Positions 38,231-51,561 are shown, numbered from the stretch's first letter. The stretch: DNA of 64,000 nt from Apilactobacillus bombintestini (GCF_003627035.1 NZ_CP032626.1:806001-870000); one strand, 5' to 3'. A program made the numbers and translations. Notes: generated from the letters alone by a model not told the origin.

Positions 38231-38239
38231 ATAATATCA
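38231..38239 (-). promoter_or_regulatory. extended -10 promoter of metK
   Basis: TGATATTAT lies directly upstream of the riboswitch on the minus strand. The -35 is weak. Confidence 0.5.
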
Positions 38240-38271
38240 CAACTTTAAAATTTTTTAAAGTACACCCATAG

Positions 38272-38302
38272 AAACAAAAAAAGACCATCAACAATGGTCT
38301 TA
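38272..38302 (-). terminator. terminator of the rRNA-tRNA operon
   Basis: AAGACCAT and ATGGTCTT form the stem around TGTTG, followed on the minus strand by a run of T. It lies just after the last tRNA. Confidence 0.88.
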
Positions 38303-38311
38303 CAAAAGTGA

Positions 38312-38396
38312 TACCGGAGGTGGGGTTCGAACCCACACGATCTCAACGATCACTGGATTTTGAGTCCAGCGCGTCTGCCAATTCCGCCACTCCGGC
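38312..38396 (-). tRNA. tRNA-Leu (anticodon CAA)
   Basis: Long variable arm as expected for Leu. Anticodon stem CTGGA/TCCAG with loop CTCAAAA gives CAA. The acceptor is GCCGGAG/CTCCGGT with a G-U first pair. CCA is not encoded. It is the last tRNA of the cluster. Confidence 0.95.
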
Positions 38397-38411
38397 ATAA
38401 TATTGAACTAA

Positions 38412-38482
<71 letters not shown>

Positions 38483-38502
38483 ATTTTTTAATTCGAATTC
38501 AA

Positions 38503-38574
38503 CTGGGCTAGCTGGATTCGAACCAGCGCATAATGGAGTCAAAGTCCAGTGCCTTACCGCTTGGCTATAGCCCA
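38503..38574 (-). tRNA. tRNA-Gln (anticodon TTG)
   Basis: Acceptor TGGGCTA/TAGCCCA, and loop CTTTGAC gives UUG. The U1-A72 pair and discriminator G are typical for Gln. Confidence 0.95.
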
Positions 38575-38583
38575 ATTAAAAAG

Positions 38584-38657
38584 GGCGGTAGGTGGGAATC
38601 GAACCCACGCGTGTCGGAACCACAATCCGATGTGTTAACCACTTCACCACTACCGCC
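38584..38657 (-). tRNA. tRNA-His (anticodon GTG)
   Basis: Loop TTGTGGT gives GUG. The extra G-1 (position 38657) pairs with C73 (38584), giving the eight-pair acceptor stem characteristic of tRNA-His. Confidence 0.95.
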
Positions 38658-38672
38658 ATAACAACACTAAAA

Positions 38673-38743
38673 CAGGGATAGCAGGAGTTGAACCCGCACC
38701 AACGGTTTTGGAGACCGTTGTTCTACCATTAAACTATATCCCT
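38673..38743 (-). tRNA. tRNA-Trp (anticodon CCA)
   Basis: Acceptor AGGGATA/TATCCCT, and loop CTCCAAA gives CCA. Discriminator G. Confidence 0.95.
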
Positions 38744-38744
38744 A

Positions 38745-38830
38745 TGGTGGAGGGGAGTGGATTCGAACCACCGAACCCGAAGGAGCGGATTTACAGTCCG
38801 CCGCGTTTAGCCAGACTTCGCTACCCCTCC
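38745..38830 (-). tRNA. tRNA-Tyr (anticodon GTA)
   Basis: Acceptor GGAGGGG/CCCCTCC, long variable arm, and loop CTGTAAA gives GUA. It is followed by ACCA, so this is the one tRNA in the cluster whose CCA end appears to be encoded. Confidence 0.95.
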
Positions 38831-38835
38831 ATAAA

Positions 38836-38908
38836 TGGCGCGGGACAGAATCGAACTGCCGACACACGGAGCTTCAATCCGTTGCTCTACCAACTGAGCT
38901 ACCGAGCC
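38836..38908 (-). tRNA. tRNA-Phe (anticodon GAA) with acceptor-stem mismatch
   Basis: Loop TTGAAGC gives GAA, and the D and T arms are normal. The acceptor strands are GGCTCGG and CCGCGCC, so position 4 (T) faces position 69 (C, plus-strand G at 38840). The expected base is A. All other acceptor pairs are intact. It could be a real variant or a base-calling error. Confidence 0.93.
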
Positions 38909-38970
38909 ATACCATTTATGCATTGCTATAGATATTAAAATAATGTTGCTATGTTGTTAATTAACAACAA

Positions 38971-39045
38971 CGGTTCGTACGAGACTCGAACTCGTGACCT
39001 CCTGCGTGACAGGCAGGCGTCCTAAACCAACTAGACCAACGAACC
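38971..39045 (-). tRNA. tRNA-Asp (anticodon GTC)
   Basis: Acceptor GGTTCGT/ACGAACC, anticodon stem CCTGC/GCAGG, and loop CTGTCAC gives GUC. Discriminator G. Confidence 0.95.
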
Positions 39046-39059
39046 AGTCTTTTATTAGA

Positions 39060-39132
39060 TGGAGGATACAGGGCTCGAACCTGTGACCTCCTGCTTGTAA
39101 GGCAGATGCTCTCCCAACTGAGCTAATCCTCC
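39060..39132 (-). tRNA. tRNA-Val (anticodon TAC)
   Basis: Acceptor GGAGGAT/ATCCTCC, and loop CTTACAA gives UAC. Discriminator A, as expected for Val. Confidence 0.94.
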
Positions 39133-39140
39133 AAATAAAA

Positions 39141-39213
39141 TGACCCGTACGGGATTCGAACCCATGTTACTGCCGTGAAAGGGCAGTGTCTTAAACCACT
39201 TGACCAACGGGTC
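39141..39213 (-). tRNA. tRNA-Glu (anticodon TTC)
   Basis: Acceptor GACCCGT/ACGGGTC, anticodon stem CTGCC/GGCAG, and loop CTTTCAC gives UUC. Confidence 0.95.
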
Positions 39214-39224
39214 ATATAAGGTAA

Positions 39225-39316
39225 CGGAGAGTAAGGGATTCGAACCCTTGAAACAGGCATTCACCCGTTTACATCATTTCCAATGATGCTCCTTCGGCCA
39301 ACTCGGACAACTCTCC
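39225..39316 (-). tRNA. tRNA-Ser (anticodon GGA)
   Basis: Acceptor GGAGAGT/ACTCTCC, a long variable arm, and anticodon stem CATCA/TGATG with loop TTGGAAA giving GGA. Discriminator G. Confidence 0.95.
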
Positions 39317-39330
39317 AAGACCAATGATAA

Positions 39331-39403
39331 CTCCGAATGTCAGACTCGAACTGACGACAACCTGATTAACAGTCAGGTGCTCTACCAACTGAGCTAATTC
39401 GGA
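39331..39403 (-). tRNA. tRNA-Asn (anticodon GTT)
   Basis: Acceptor TCCGAAT/ATTCGGA, and loop CTGTTAA gives GUU. It is the first tRNA after 5S rRNA. Confidence 0.95.
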
Positions 39404-39411
39404 ATAATAAG

Positions 39412-39528
39412 CGCGGCGACGTCCTACCCTTGCAGAGGGCGATCCCTCAACTACTCTCGGCGTTTAGAAGCTTAACTTCTGTGTTCGGCATGGGAACAGG
39501 TGTGTCCTTCTAGCTATCGCCACCACAC
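39412..39528 (-). rRNA. rrf: 5S rRNA
   Basis: About 117 bases. The minus strand starts TGTGGTGGCGATAGC and carries the conserved CCCATGCCGAACACAGAAGT block in loops B and C. It ends in a GCGCCGCGACG-type arm pairing with the start. Ends are approximate. Confidence 0.93.
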
Positions 39529-39559
39529 TATTTTATTTGAAAGAACTTCGTTCTCTCAA

Positions 39560-39575
39560 AACTAGATATTATTTA
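39560..39575 (-). repeat. 23S rRNA processing stalk, 3' strand
   Basis: A 16-base strand perfectly complementary to 42636-42651. Together they enclose 23S rRNA in the precursor, the usual RNase III substrate layout. Confidence 0.85.
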
Positions 39576-39597
39576 TTTCTCCGATACTTACCTTACT

Positions 39598-44311
<4,714 letters not shown>

Positions 44312-44697
44312 AAAGATGAAAAGCTTAACTTAGCTCTTCTGAATAAATTGTTATTTTATAAGCGAATTGACTTCGCAATGTTTAATTCTTATAACTTTGT
44401 TATAAGATTCCTTACACATCATCGAATTATCAATCTTGTTCAGTTTTCAAAGATCTACCTTATCAGAAATGATAACTGCCGATTAGCAACCGACTTTTAT
44501 ATATTATCAAATCATTATCAATCTGTCAACAACTTTATTTTTTAACATATCGCTGTTAACAGAACTTTTTAATAATAACAAATTGTTAGGCAATAAGTCA
44601 ACAACTTTTTTTATTATTTTTAATTTGCTGATCAAATCTGTATCACTCAATCAACAACAATATTTATAGTACCAAGAAGTCATTAATAGGTCAAGGC
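44312..44697 (-). promoter_or_regulatory. rRNA operon promoter and leader region
   Basis: It holds no gene. Two promoters drive the operon leftward. P1 is TTGACT-18-TATTAT (44601-44572), and P2 is TTGACA-17-TAATAT (44529-44501), the best promoter in the window. The leader carries the 5' strand of the 16S stalk (44428-44447) and a TCTTTGAAAACTGAAC element that may be an antitermination or processing box. Confidence 0.85.
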
Positions 44698-45288
44698 CTA
44701 ATTAAAAATTTCTATTTTATTAACTGTAACTTCTTGTAATGGTTTGTCATTATCGTCTACTTTTGCATCTGCAATTTCATCAACAATTTCCATACCTTTA
44801 ACTACTTGTCCAAATACAGTATGTCTAAAATCAAGCCATGGTGTTCCCCCACGCTTAACGTATTCGTCAATAATTTCTTGTGGGAATTTAGCTTTCTTCA
44901 TTAATTCAACAAGATTATCTGGAAGATTCTTATTTTGAACTATAAAGAATTGACTTCCATTAGTATTTGGTCCTGAATTAGCCATTGATAAAGCTCCTCT
45001 AATGTTATATAGATACTTAGAAAATTCATCGTCAAATGGACGGTTCCAGATACTTTCACCACCAGCACCTGTTGCTGTTGGATCTCCACCTTGAATCATA
45101 AAATCTTTAATAACTCTATGAAAACTTGTATTATCGTAATATCCAACTTCAGCTAACTTAGTAAAGTTTTCTACAGTTTGTGGTGCTTCCTTTGGAAATA
45201 GCACAAGTTGAATATCCCCATAGTTAGTTTTAATAATAGCCATAGGTTTACTTTGTTCATTTACATTTAATTGTGGATACTGAATCAT
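44698..45288 (-). CDS. peptidyl-prolyl cis-trans isomerase, cyclophilin type
   Basis: A 196-aa cytoplasmic cyclophilin. Conserved active-site segments are visible: FHRVIKDFMIQGGDPT (with the catalytic Arg), GALSMANSGPNTNGSQFFI, and FGQVVKGMEIVDEI. A 29-residue insertion (about 118-147, KNLPDNLVELMKKA to GGTPWLDF) lies between the QFFI strand and HTVFGQV, a common feature in lactobacilli. The start is ATG 45288 after GGGGGA. The upstream ATG 45300 would lie across that site. No signal peptide. Confidence 0.93.
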   Translation of the reverse strand: MIQYPQLNVNEQSKPMAIIKTNYGDIQLVLFPKEAPQTVENFTKLAEVGYYDNTSFHRVIKDFMIQGGDPTATGAGGESIWNRPFDDEFSKYLYNIRGALSMANSGPNTNGSQFFIVQNKNLPDNLVELMKKAKFPQEIIDEYVKRGGTPWLDFRHTVFGQVVKGMEIVDEIADAKVDDNDKPLQEVTVNKIEIFN

Positions 45289-45441
45289 AGTTTCCCCCAT
45301 AAATAAATTTATTTATATTCTTATTATATTATATCGAAATGAGATGAAATGATAAGTGGTTTTACAAAAAAATCTTAAAAAAATTCATATTATTTGCATA
45401 AATTTGGTAGAATATAGGTAAATAAATAAAGGGAGTTTAAT

Positions 45442-46074
45442 ATGCAAACTTTAATAGATTTTATTCTTCACATTGATCAGCATATTATTAACTTAGTTAA
45501 TTTTTTTGGTGATTGGACATACTTACTACTTTTTGGAGTCATCTTTGTAGAAACTGGTGTTGTTATAATGCCGTTCTTACCCGGTGACTCACTATTATTT
45601 GCTGCTTCTGCTATTGCCGCAAATTCACAATATAATTTAAGTATAACTATCTTTATTATATTGTTCCTTGCTGCTTCTATAATTGGTGATTCACTAAACT
45701 TCTATTTAGGTGAAAAAATCGGATACCGATTAACTCAACAAAAGTTCTTTGGAAAATTCATTAAACCAGAACAGATGGAAAAATCTAAGGAATTCTTTGA
45801 TAAGTATGGTGTTCTAGCAATCTTCATCGCAAGATTTATGCCAATTATTAGAACCTTTGCTCCTTTCATCGCTGCATCAAGTGGTTATAAATATAAAAAA
45901 TTTGTTAAATACAACGTACCAGCATGTATTACTTGGGTATTACTTTGTTGCGGTGGCGGTTATTTCTTCGGAAACATCCCCTTCGTACAAGAACACTTCT
46001 CATTAGTAATTTTAGGAATATTACTTGTTACTTGTATTCCAGCAATCGTTGCTCTATTTAACAAAAACAAATAA
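45442..46074 (+). CDS. DedA-family membrane protein
   Basis: A 210-aa protein of the DedA/SNARE-associated superfamily, implicated in flipping of undecaprenyl phosphate or other lipids. Segments include the re-entrant FVETGVVIMPFLPGDSLLF (about residues 35-53), GDSLNFYLGEKIG, and the family motif ARFMPIIRTFAPFIAASSGYKYKKF (about 132-156) with its two Arg and Pro. Several membrane helices follow. The ATG has AAAGGGAG upstream. It is monocistronic, ending at a terminator. Confidence 0.9.
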   Translation: MQTLIDFILHIDQHIINLVNFFGDWTYLLLFGVIFVETGVVIMPFLPGDSLLFAASAIAANSQYNLSITIFIILFLAASIIGDSLNFYLGEKIGYRLTQQKFFGKFIKPEQMEKSKEFFDKYGVLAIFIARFMPIIRTFAPFIAASSGYKYKKFVKYNVPACITWVLLCCGGGYFFGNIPFVQEHFSLVILGILLVTCIPAIVALFNKNK

Positions 46075-46076
46075 TA

Positions 46077-46112
46077 AAAAACCTCTTAGAATACATTTCT
46101 AAGAGGTTTTTA
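46077..46112. terminator. terminator between dedA and the DUF1461 gene
   Basis: AAAACCTCTTAGAA and TTCTAAGAGGTTTT pair around a short loop, and both strands end in T-runs. Confidence 0.9.
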
Positions 46113-46117
46113 TTTGC

Positions 46118-46765
46118 TTATTTTTTATTTAAATTACGCTTACTTAATATATACATTACCATCATAGCTATAGATATCATTGCATATATAAATGCCCCAC
46201 AAAATATAAAGTATTCAGAGGGAAAGACTTTGATTATAGGATTAGTTTTTACATCAAAGATCCAATCCTTGTTTCTAAACATTACATTGTGGAAGAATAT
46301 AAAGAAGTCATTAAAATCTATCACACAAAATACAAAGATTGCTGTAATTAGATAATAAGCGTATTTTATATCTGTATACATTATCCAATACAATCTCTTT
46401 TTATTTAAATATATACATACCTTGCATAATAAAAGACTAGTAACTGTACATAATAAATTATTAAAAATCATTAAATTCTTTACATCAGAAAAATGCTTTC
46501 TACCGTAATCGTCAATAGCTATTAAATTGTTGAAGTGACGAACAAACGGTGATTGTAAATACAATACCAAATTATTAAAATTATCAGACATTATATGCCT
46601 GCTGATTCCACTCTTTTCTGGCAAGTTAAAGCATTCTATAGCGTAGTTATATAATACGGGAAAATTTAGTAATAACAATATGGATGCAGATATAGCCCAA
46701 ATTACTATTAACCCAACAAGCAACTTTGATTTAATAGATATATTGCTAAACACTATACTGTCCAA
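46118..46765 (-). CDS. DUF1461/TIGR01906-family membrane protein
   Basis: A 215-aa integral membrane protein with about five hydrophobic segments (residues about 14-35, 98-115, 130-150, 185-208). The extracytoplasmic loop has GRKHFSDVKNLM, the typical HxxDV-type motif of this family. Function is unknown. It overlaps yutF by 13 bases and is the last gene of the run that starts near 50092. Confidence 0.82.
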   Translation of the reverse strand: MDSIVFSNISIKSKLLVGLIVIWAISASILLLLNFPVLYNYAIECFNLPEKSGISRHIMSDNFNNLVLYLQSPFVRHFNNLIAIDDYGRKHFSDVKNLMIFNNLLCTVTSLLLCKVCIYLNKKRLYWIMYTDIKYAYYLITAIFVFCVIDFNDFFIFFHNVMFRNKDWIFDVKTNPIIKVFPSEYFIFCGAFIYAMISIAMMVMYILSKRNLNKK

Positions 46766-47532
46766 TCATCTAATGAATCTACTTCATGGGTAGGTTTAAT
46801 AGATTGTTCACTAACTTGTTCTTTAGTAGACAACCCTGTATATACTAGAAGAGTATCCATATCAAAATTAATTCCAGCACTAATATCAGTAAAGTAATTA
46901 TCGCCCACCATTACGACGTCTTTCTTTTGTAAGCCTATCTTATTCAAAGCATTTTTCATGATAATAGTTTTAGGCTTTCCGATTAGTACTGGTTCTTTTT
47001 GCGTAGCATATTCCACTAGCTTAATTAATGAACCTGCTCCAGGTTGCATCCCTTTTTCAGTAGGAATATTACTATCAGGATTAGTACCAATAAATCTAGC
47101 GCCATCTCTTACTAACAATACGGCAGTACTTAATTGATCATAGGTAGCTTTATTGTCCAAACCTACTACCACATATGATGGATGATCATCGGTAATAGTA
47201 AAGCCCTTTTGTTGTAAAGCAGTGATCAATCCTTTTTCACCGACTACGTAAACAGTTTTATCTACTTTGTTAGTTTCGGCATCATTTGATACATAATCAG
47301 CAGTAGCCAAACCAGCTGTGTATACATTACCTTCACTTACATGTATATCATGGTTTTCACTAAGATTTTTTACAACATCTATTGGCATCTTAGTAGTGTT
47401 ATTAGTCACAAACAAAAAGTCAATTGAATTTGCTTGTAATCGTTCAATAAATCTCTTAGCGGCAGGTATTCTTTTACTTCCTGCGTACATAGTTCCATCT
47501 AAGTCAATGAAATAACCCTTGTATTTACTCAA
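46753..47532 (-). CDS. yutF: HAD hydrolase, NagD/YutF family
   Basis: A 259-aa phosphatase of HAD subclass IIA. Motif I is FIDLDGTMYAG (nucleophile Asp in DLDGT), motif II is FVTNNTTK, motif III contains IGKPKTI (Lys), and motif IV is VMVGDNYFTDI. The TIGR01457/NagD group acts on small sugar or glycerol phosphates. The substrate is not known here. The start is TTG 47532 with AGGAG upstream. It follows yutD, as in Bacillus. Confidence 0.9.
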   Translation of the reverse strand: MSKYKGYFIDLDGTMYAGSKRIPAAKRFIERLQANSIDFLFVTNNTTKMPIDVVKNLSENHDIHVSEGNVYTAGLATADYVSNDAETNKVDKTVYVVGEKGLITALQQKGFTITDDHPSYVVVGLDNKATYDQLSTAVLLVRDGARFIGTNPDSNIPTEKGMQPGAGSLIKLVEYATQKEPVLIGKPKTIIMKNALNKIGLQKKDVVMVGDNYFTDISAGINFDMDTLLVYTGLSTKEQVSEQSIKPTHEVDSLDDWTV

Positions 47533-47543
47533 ATATTACACTC

Positions 47544-48083
47544 CTAGTCTTCTCGTTGTTTAATTGTAAAATGACGTTTCCCATGTCCTTCAGATTTAGT
47601 AACAGTTAATCGTTTTCTCTTATTTAATGGTCCTTTATCTGTAGTTACCTTTTCTTTTATAAATGGACGTCGATTATTTTTGCGATTTCTACGGTGTCTC
47701 TTTTTAGTAGCAATAGGCTTACTCTTTACTTCTAAATTATGCAAGACAAAGTAGTCTGCACCCATATTAGCATATTCATACAAATAATCATTAATAGCAG
47801 AAAATTGATTTTGCAAAGGTGTATGGGTCCCATCTTCAGAAAATCCTTTTAATCTAAGTACTCCATAGCCATAATCTCCTACTATATAGCTATATCTGCT
47901 AAAAATAGGATTATATTGTCTAGAAAAATCATCCAAATTAAAACAATCATTCTGGTTATCCATGATTTCATAATCATGACCATTGATTAAAATATTATTT
48001 TGTTCACCCATTTTAATATGAGCTAACGGTTTAGCATTTTCTCTTTTCTCTTCTACTAAATCCTCAATACTCTTTCGATCCAA
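47544..48083 (-). CDS. yutD: YutD/DUF1027-family protein
   Basis: A 179-aa protein. The N-terminal two thirds match the YutD/DUF1027 family (INGHDYEIMDNQNDCFNLDDF, YIVGDYGYGVLRLKGF, MGADYFVLHNLEVKS). The C-terminal third is strongly basic and low complexity (KKRHRRNRKNNRRPFI onward), suggesting nucleic-acid or ribosome contact. Function is unknown. The start is TTG 48083 after GGAGAG. It lies between yunD and yutF with almost no gap. Confidence 0.85.
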   Translation of the reverse strand: MDRKSIEDLVEEKRENAKPLAHIKMGEQNNILINGHDYEIMDNQNDCFNLDDFSRQYNPIFSRYSYIVGDYGYGVLRLKGFSEDGTHTPLQNQFSAINDYLYEYANMGADYFVLHNLEVKSKPIATKKRHRRNRKNNRRPFIKEKVTTDKGPLNKRKRLTVTKSEGHGKRHFTIKQRED

Positions 48084-48084
48084 A

Positions 48085-49470
48085 TTAATCTCTCCTATCT
48101 AAGGGATATTTTTCAGATAAATAACTTGCAAAAACTTCTCTTAGAGTTTGGTCATATAAAATATGATTTTCTCCTTTTATTGCAACAGTTGGGAAAAATG
48201 GAATGAAAATATAATGATCTAACAAAGCAATGTCATATTTTTTATTGAAGTCAATTTTTTCTCCATCAAAATAAACATCATTTGTATTTTCATCCACTTT
48301 TATGCCGTCATAGTTTAATTGTCCAAAATATTTTCCTCTAAATCCCATACCTTTTTGTTGATATTGAATCAAGAATTTCCAGTTTTTCTTCATTTCCATC
48401 ATCAAGCGCCATAGTTCAGCACCAGTAAATGTGCTCTTAGTAACATGCATTGAATGTGGCAAAATTTTATGCAATTGATTTTTATCTACTATACCTTTAG
48501 GCAAAGTATCTAAGAATAGTCCATTATTTACTATAGCAGCTTTAGTATGTGCTTTTTGCTTCATAGCGGATAAAAATTCTTTAACGATTTGTGGTGTATC
48601 CACTAGTCCATTTTCCATGTCATGAGGTATATTAGCTACTTTATGTTCAGATAACATAGCTTCTCCCTTGTGAGCAAGTGATTCAATCCATTCGTCATCA
48701 CCATCTTCCACTGGTAAATCACTGGTTTTAACCACTGATGCTTCACTAGATACCACCTTATTATCTTGTACATTCATGGTAATTTTACCTACATAGTAAC
48801 CATATTTACCGGCAGCAGCTAAAAGTGAATGATTATCTCTTTCACCATGAAGGAATAAATGGTGTGTATGACTACCAATAATTATATCAAATTTAGGAAA
48901 TTTACTAGCAATCAATCTATCTTGGGTTACACCTAAATGTGATAATAATACCGTTACTTCGTCTTCTGGATGATTATTTAACATGTCTGGAATAATCTTT
49001 TGGTCATCTACAGGATTCCATCCCTCTAATTCATAAGTTGAATGATATGGTGCTGTTAGTCCATACAAGCGTAATTGATTACCACCAGGTGTCTCTATTA
49101 ATTTATCTGGTTTAACCCAGTCAGGTCGCTTATTATCATCCAAATTAAATAAATTACCTAAAACTACATCAAAGTTAGCATTATCGTAAAGATGGTCTAA
49201 TTCGTTTTTACTATTAGTTAGGCCTTCATTGTTACCAATGGTAACTGCATCATAATGAATTTGGTTTAATAATTCTACGTTTGCTTTTCCGTTAGTAGAT
49301 TCAGTTAATGAATGAGCACGATCCATAGCATCACCTAAATCCACAGTTATAACAAAATAACCTTGTTTTTCTAACTTGTTCTTTTCGTTAATTAAATATC
49401 TCTTGATTCTTGGCCAATTCTCAAAATGTGAGTGAAGGTCATTAGTATGCAAAATTGCAATTTTTTCCAA
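48085..49470 (-). CDS. yunD: metallophosphatase, 5'-nucleotidase/UshA-like (YunD)
   Basis: A 461-aa two-domain protein. The N-terminal calcineurin-like phosphatase has HTNDLHSHFENW (about residues 7-18), TVDLGDAMDR, GNNEG in place of GNHE, LLSHLG and GSHTHHL. The C-terminal 5'-nucleotidase domain includes NNGLFLDTLPKG. There is no signal peptide, so it is cytoplasmic. The start is TTG 49470, 8 bases after GGGGG. The frame to 49506 overlaps the upstream gene and lacks a site. Confidence 0.87.
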   Translation of the reverse strand: MEKIAILHTNDLHSHFENWPRIKRYLINEKNKLEKQGYFVITVDLGDAMDRAHSLTESTNGKANVELLNQIHYDAVTIGNNEGLTNSKNELDHLYDNANFDVVLGNLFNLDDNKRPDWVKPDKLIETPGGNQLRLYGLTAPYHSTYELEGWNPVDDQKIIPDMLNNHPEDEVTVLLSHLGVTQDRLIASKFPKFDIIIGSHTHHLFLHGERDNHSLLAAAGKYGYYVGKITMNVQDNKVVSSEASVVKTSDLPVEDGDDEWIESLAHKGEAMLSEHKVANIPHDMENGLVDTPQIVKEFLSAMKQKAHTKAAIVNNGLFLDTLPKGIVDKNQLHKILPHSMHVTKSTFTGAELWRLMMEMKKNWKFLIQYQQKGMGFRGKYFGQLNYDGIKVDENTNDVYFDGEKIDFNKKYDIALLDHYIFIPFFPTVAIKGENHILYDQTLREVFASYLSEKYPLDRRD

Positions 49471-49483
49471 TCTTATATCCCCC

Positions 49484-50092
49484 TTATTGCCTTTTAGAAA
49501 AATCAATTGATTTTTGTTTTACCATTTTAAAAATATCATTTTCTGAATATGGTGATCCAAATGGTTTATCATATCCCAAATAATCTCTTTCTGGGCTATC
49601 TACCCCTACATTTATATTTTCCTTTAGAGGTACAGAATAATTATGAATGTGACCGTGTAAATTGATTATTTGACTAACTTTACCCAACATTATTGGGTAA
49701 TGAGTCATATAATATTGCGCATGATTCATTTTAATTAACACGCCTACATCATGAAATTCAAATTTATTGCGGCCATTTAATAAATAGTTATGATTAGCTA
49801 AATACTTAAAAAGGCCTCGACTATCGTGATTCCCTTTTATTAGTACTAAATGTCCATTTAATTGTCTTAAAACATTAAATACATATTCATATGCCTTTTT
49901 CTGCGGTTTTATATGGCACACCGCTATATCACCTAAATGGTACACAACATCATTATCAGTAATTTCATCATTCCAATTTTTTATGATATTGTCATCCATT
50001 TCCTGAACCATAAAATATGGTCGTGGTGCAAATCTTTGATTGCCAATCATACGTTTATCAAAAAAATGAGTATCAGCAACAAAATATTTCAT
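49484..50092 (-). CDS. calcineurin-like metallophosphoesterase
   Basis: A 202-aa single-domain phosphoesterase. Metal-binding motifs are ADTHFFD (D-x-H), HLGDIAV (GD), IKGNHDSRG (GNHD), MTHYPIM (H) and LHGHIHNY (GHxH). It resembles bacterial predicted phosphoesterases of the MJ0912/YfcE-like type. The substrate is unknown. It begins a run of same-strand genes (with yunD, yutD, yutF and the DUF1461 gene) with gaps under 15 bases. The ATG at 50092 follows GAGG. Confidence 0.88.
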   Translation of the reverse strand: MKYFVADTHFFDKRMIGNQRFAPRPYFMVQEMDDNIIKNWNDEITDNDVVYHLGDIAVCHIKPQKKAYEYVFNVLRQLNGHLVLIKGNHDSRGLFKYLANHNYLLNGRNKFEFHDVGVLIKMNHAQYYMTHYPIMLGKVSQIINLHGHIHNYSVPLKENINVGVDSPERDYLGYDKPFGSPYSENDIFKMVKQKSIDFSKRQ

Positions 50093-50155
50093 AATAATTT
50101 ACACCTCTTATCATCACTTATTTATAGCATAAACTATTATTTAAAAAATGAAAAA

Positions 50156-50186
50156 TAAAAAACAGTTTCCATACAGAAACTGTTTA
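50156..50186 (-). terminator. terminator of the amino acid permease gene
   Basis: AAACAGTTTC and GAAACTGTTT pair around TGTATG, with a T-run on the minus strand. Confidence 0.88.
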
Positions 50187-50190
50187 AAAT

Positions 50191-51561
50191 TTATATTTTA
50201 TCTTTAACAATTTTGAATATAAATAAGAATATTATCCAAATTATAGATCCTACTAACGCCACTAATGTATCAAATCTAAATAGTAATACAACAGCAACAA
50301 ATGCTAGGAAGATAATTACGAAATAGTCAGAAAATGGGAATATAGGCATTTTAAATGTTAATTTATTTTCATTATGACTACGTTTTACCGATTTTCTGTA
50401 TCTAATATGAGCAACAACTATTAGCCCCCAGATAAACAAGAAACATGTTGTAGCAACGCTTGAAATTAATTGGAATACACCATCAGGCATGAATGCATTC
50501 AATATCAATGAAATAGCAATTATTATTGTGGAGAAGATAATTCCATTTGAAGGAATTCCATGATGGTTTAAAGAACCTATCTTCTTGCCAAATTTGTTTT
50601 CAGTACCGTAACTTAATGAATATGCCATTCTACCAGTAGTAAAAATAGCTGAATTACATGCTGATACAGCAGCTGTTAAAACAACAAAATTAATAATAGA
50701 TGCTGCTGCTCCTACTCCAATATTTTGAAATACTTGTACAAATGGACTGGAATTAGCATTAATAAAGTTCCAAGGATATATACACATTAAAGCAATTAAT
50801 GATCCTATATAGAATATAAGAATTCTTGAAGGAACTTCGTTAATAGCTTTAGGAATAACTTTTTCAGGATCATTAGTTTCTGATGCTGTCATTCCAATCA
50901 TTTCAATTCCAGCAAAACTAAAGATTACCATTTGAAAGCTCATAAGAAATCCTGAAATACCATGTGCAAACATGCTGTGTCCAAATAAGTTTCCTAAACT
51001 AGCATGTCCTACTGGGGTTGGATAATGAAGAATTACCAATACCACTCCAGTTAAAATTAAAGCAATAATAGCAACTACTTTAATTAGTGCAAACCAGAAT
51101 TCTGTTTCCCCGAAAGCTGAAACATTAATCGAGTTTAGCAATAATAATATAATTATTAAAACTAATCCTGTTACCCATTGCGGAATCGATGGGAACCAAA
51201 ATTTCACATATAAGCCTGCTGCAGTGATTTCTGCCATGGCAATCGTTATCCAACATGCCCAGTAAGTCCATCCGGCAACAAATCCAATTCTTTCACCAAG
51301 ATATTTTTCAATGAATTCAATATATGAATGACAATTTACATCAGATAATAATAACTCACCTAATGCACGCATAATAAAGAATCCGGCAATCCCAGCAATT
51401 AAATATGCCAAAACAATGGAAGGACCAGCAAATTTAATAGATTCACCGGCACCTAAAAACAAACCAGTTCCAATTGTTCCACCTAAGGCAATCAATTGAA
51501 CATGTCTATTTTTCAATCCTCTGGATATTTGTTCGTTATCTGTATTTGGTGATTTATCCAC
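50191..51561 (-). CDS. amino acid permease, APC superfamily (AAT type)
   Basis: A 456-aa transporter with 12 predicted membrane helices. The N-terminal RHVQLIALGGTIGTGLFLGAG is the APC substrate-binding signature. SFAGIEMIGMTASETNDPEKVIPKAIN between TM6 and TM7 is typical of the AAT family, which includes the lysine, histidine and aromatic permeases. The specific amino acid is not assigned. In Bacillus a similar permease (ytnA) lies near metK and asnB. Here it is a lone gene. Confidence 0.9.
   Translation of the reverse strand: MDKSPNTDNEQISRGLKNRHVQLIALGGTIGTGLFLGAGESIKFAGPSIVLAYLIAGIAGFFIMRALGELLLSDVNCHSYIEFIEKYLGERIGFVAGWTYWACWITIAMAEITAAGLYVKFWFPSIPQWVTGLVLIIILLLLNSINVSAFGETEFWFALIKVVAIIALILTGVVLVILHYPTPVGHASLGNLFGHSMFAHGISGFLMSFQMVIFSFAGIEMIGMTASETNDPEKVIPKAINEVPSRILIFYIGSLIALMCIYPWNFINANSSPFVQVFQNIGVGAAASIINFVVLTAAVSACNSAIFTTGRMAYSLSYGTENKFGKKIGSLNHHGIPSNGIIFSTIIIAISLILNAFMPDGVFQLISSVATTCFLFIWGLIVVAHIRYRKSVKRSHNENKLTFKMPIFPFSDYFVIIFLAFVAVVLLFRFDTLVALVGSIIWIIFLFIFKIVKDKI

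Noticed and set aside
38584-38657. tRNA-His seemed at first to lack the essential G-1
   Set aside because: Shifting the acceptor by one gives an eight-pair stem with G-1 paired to C73, the normal form.
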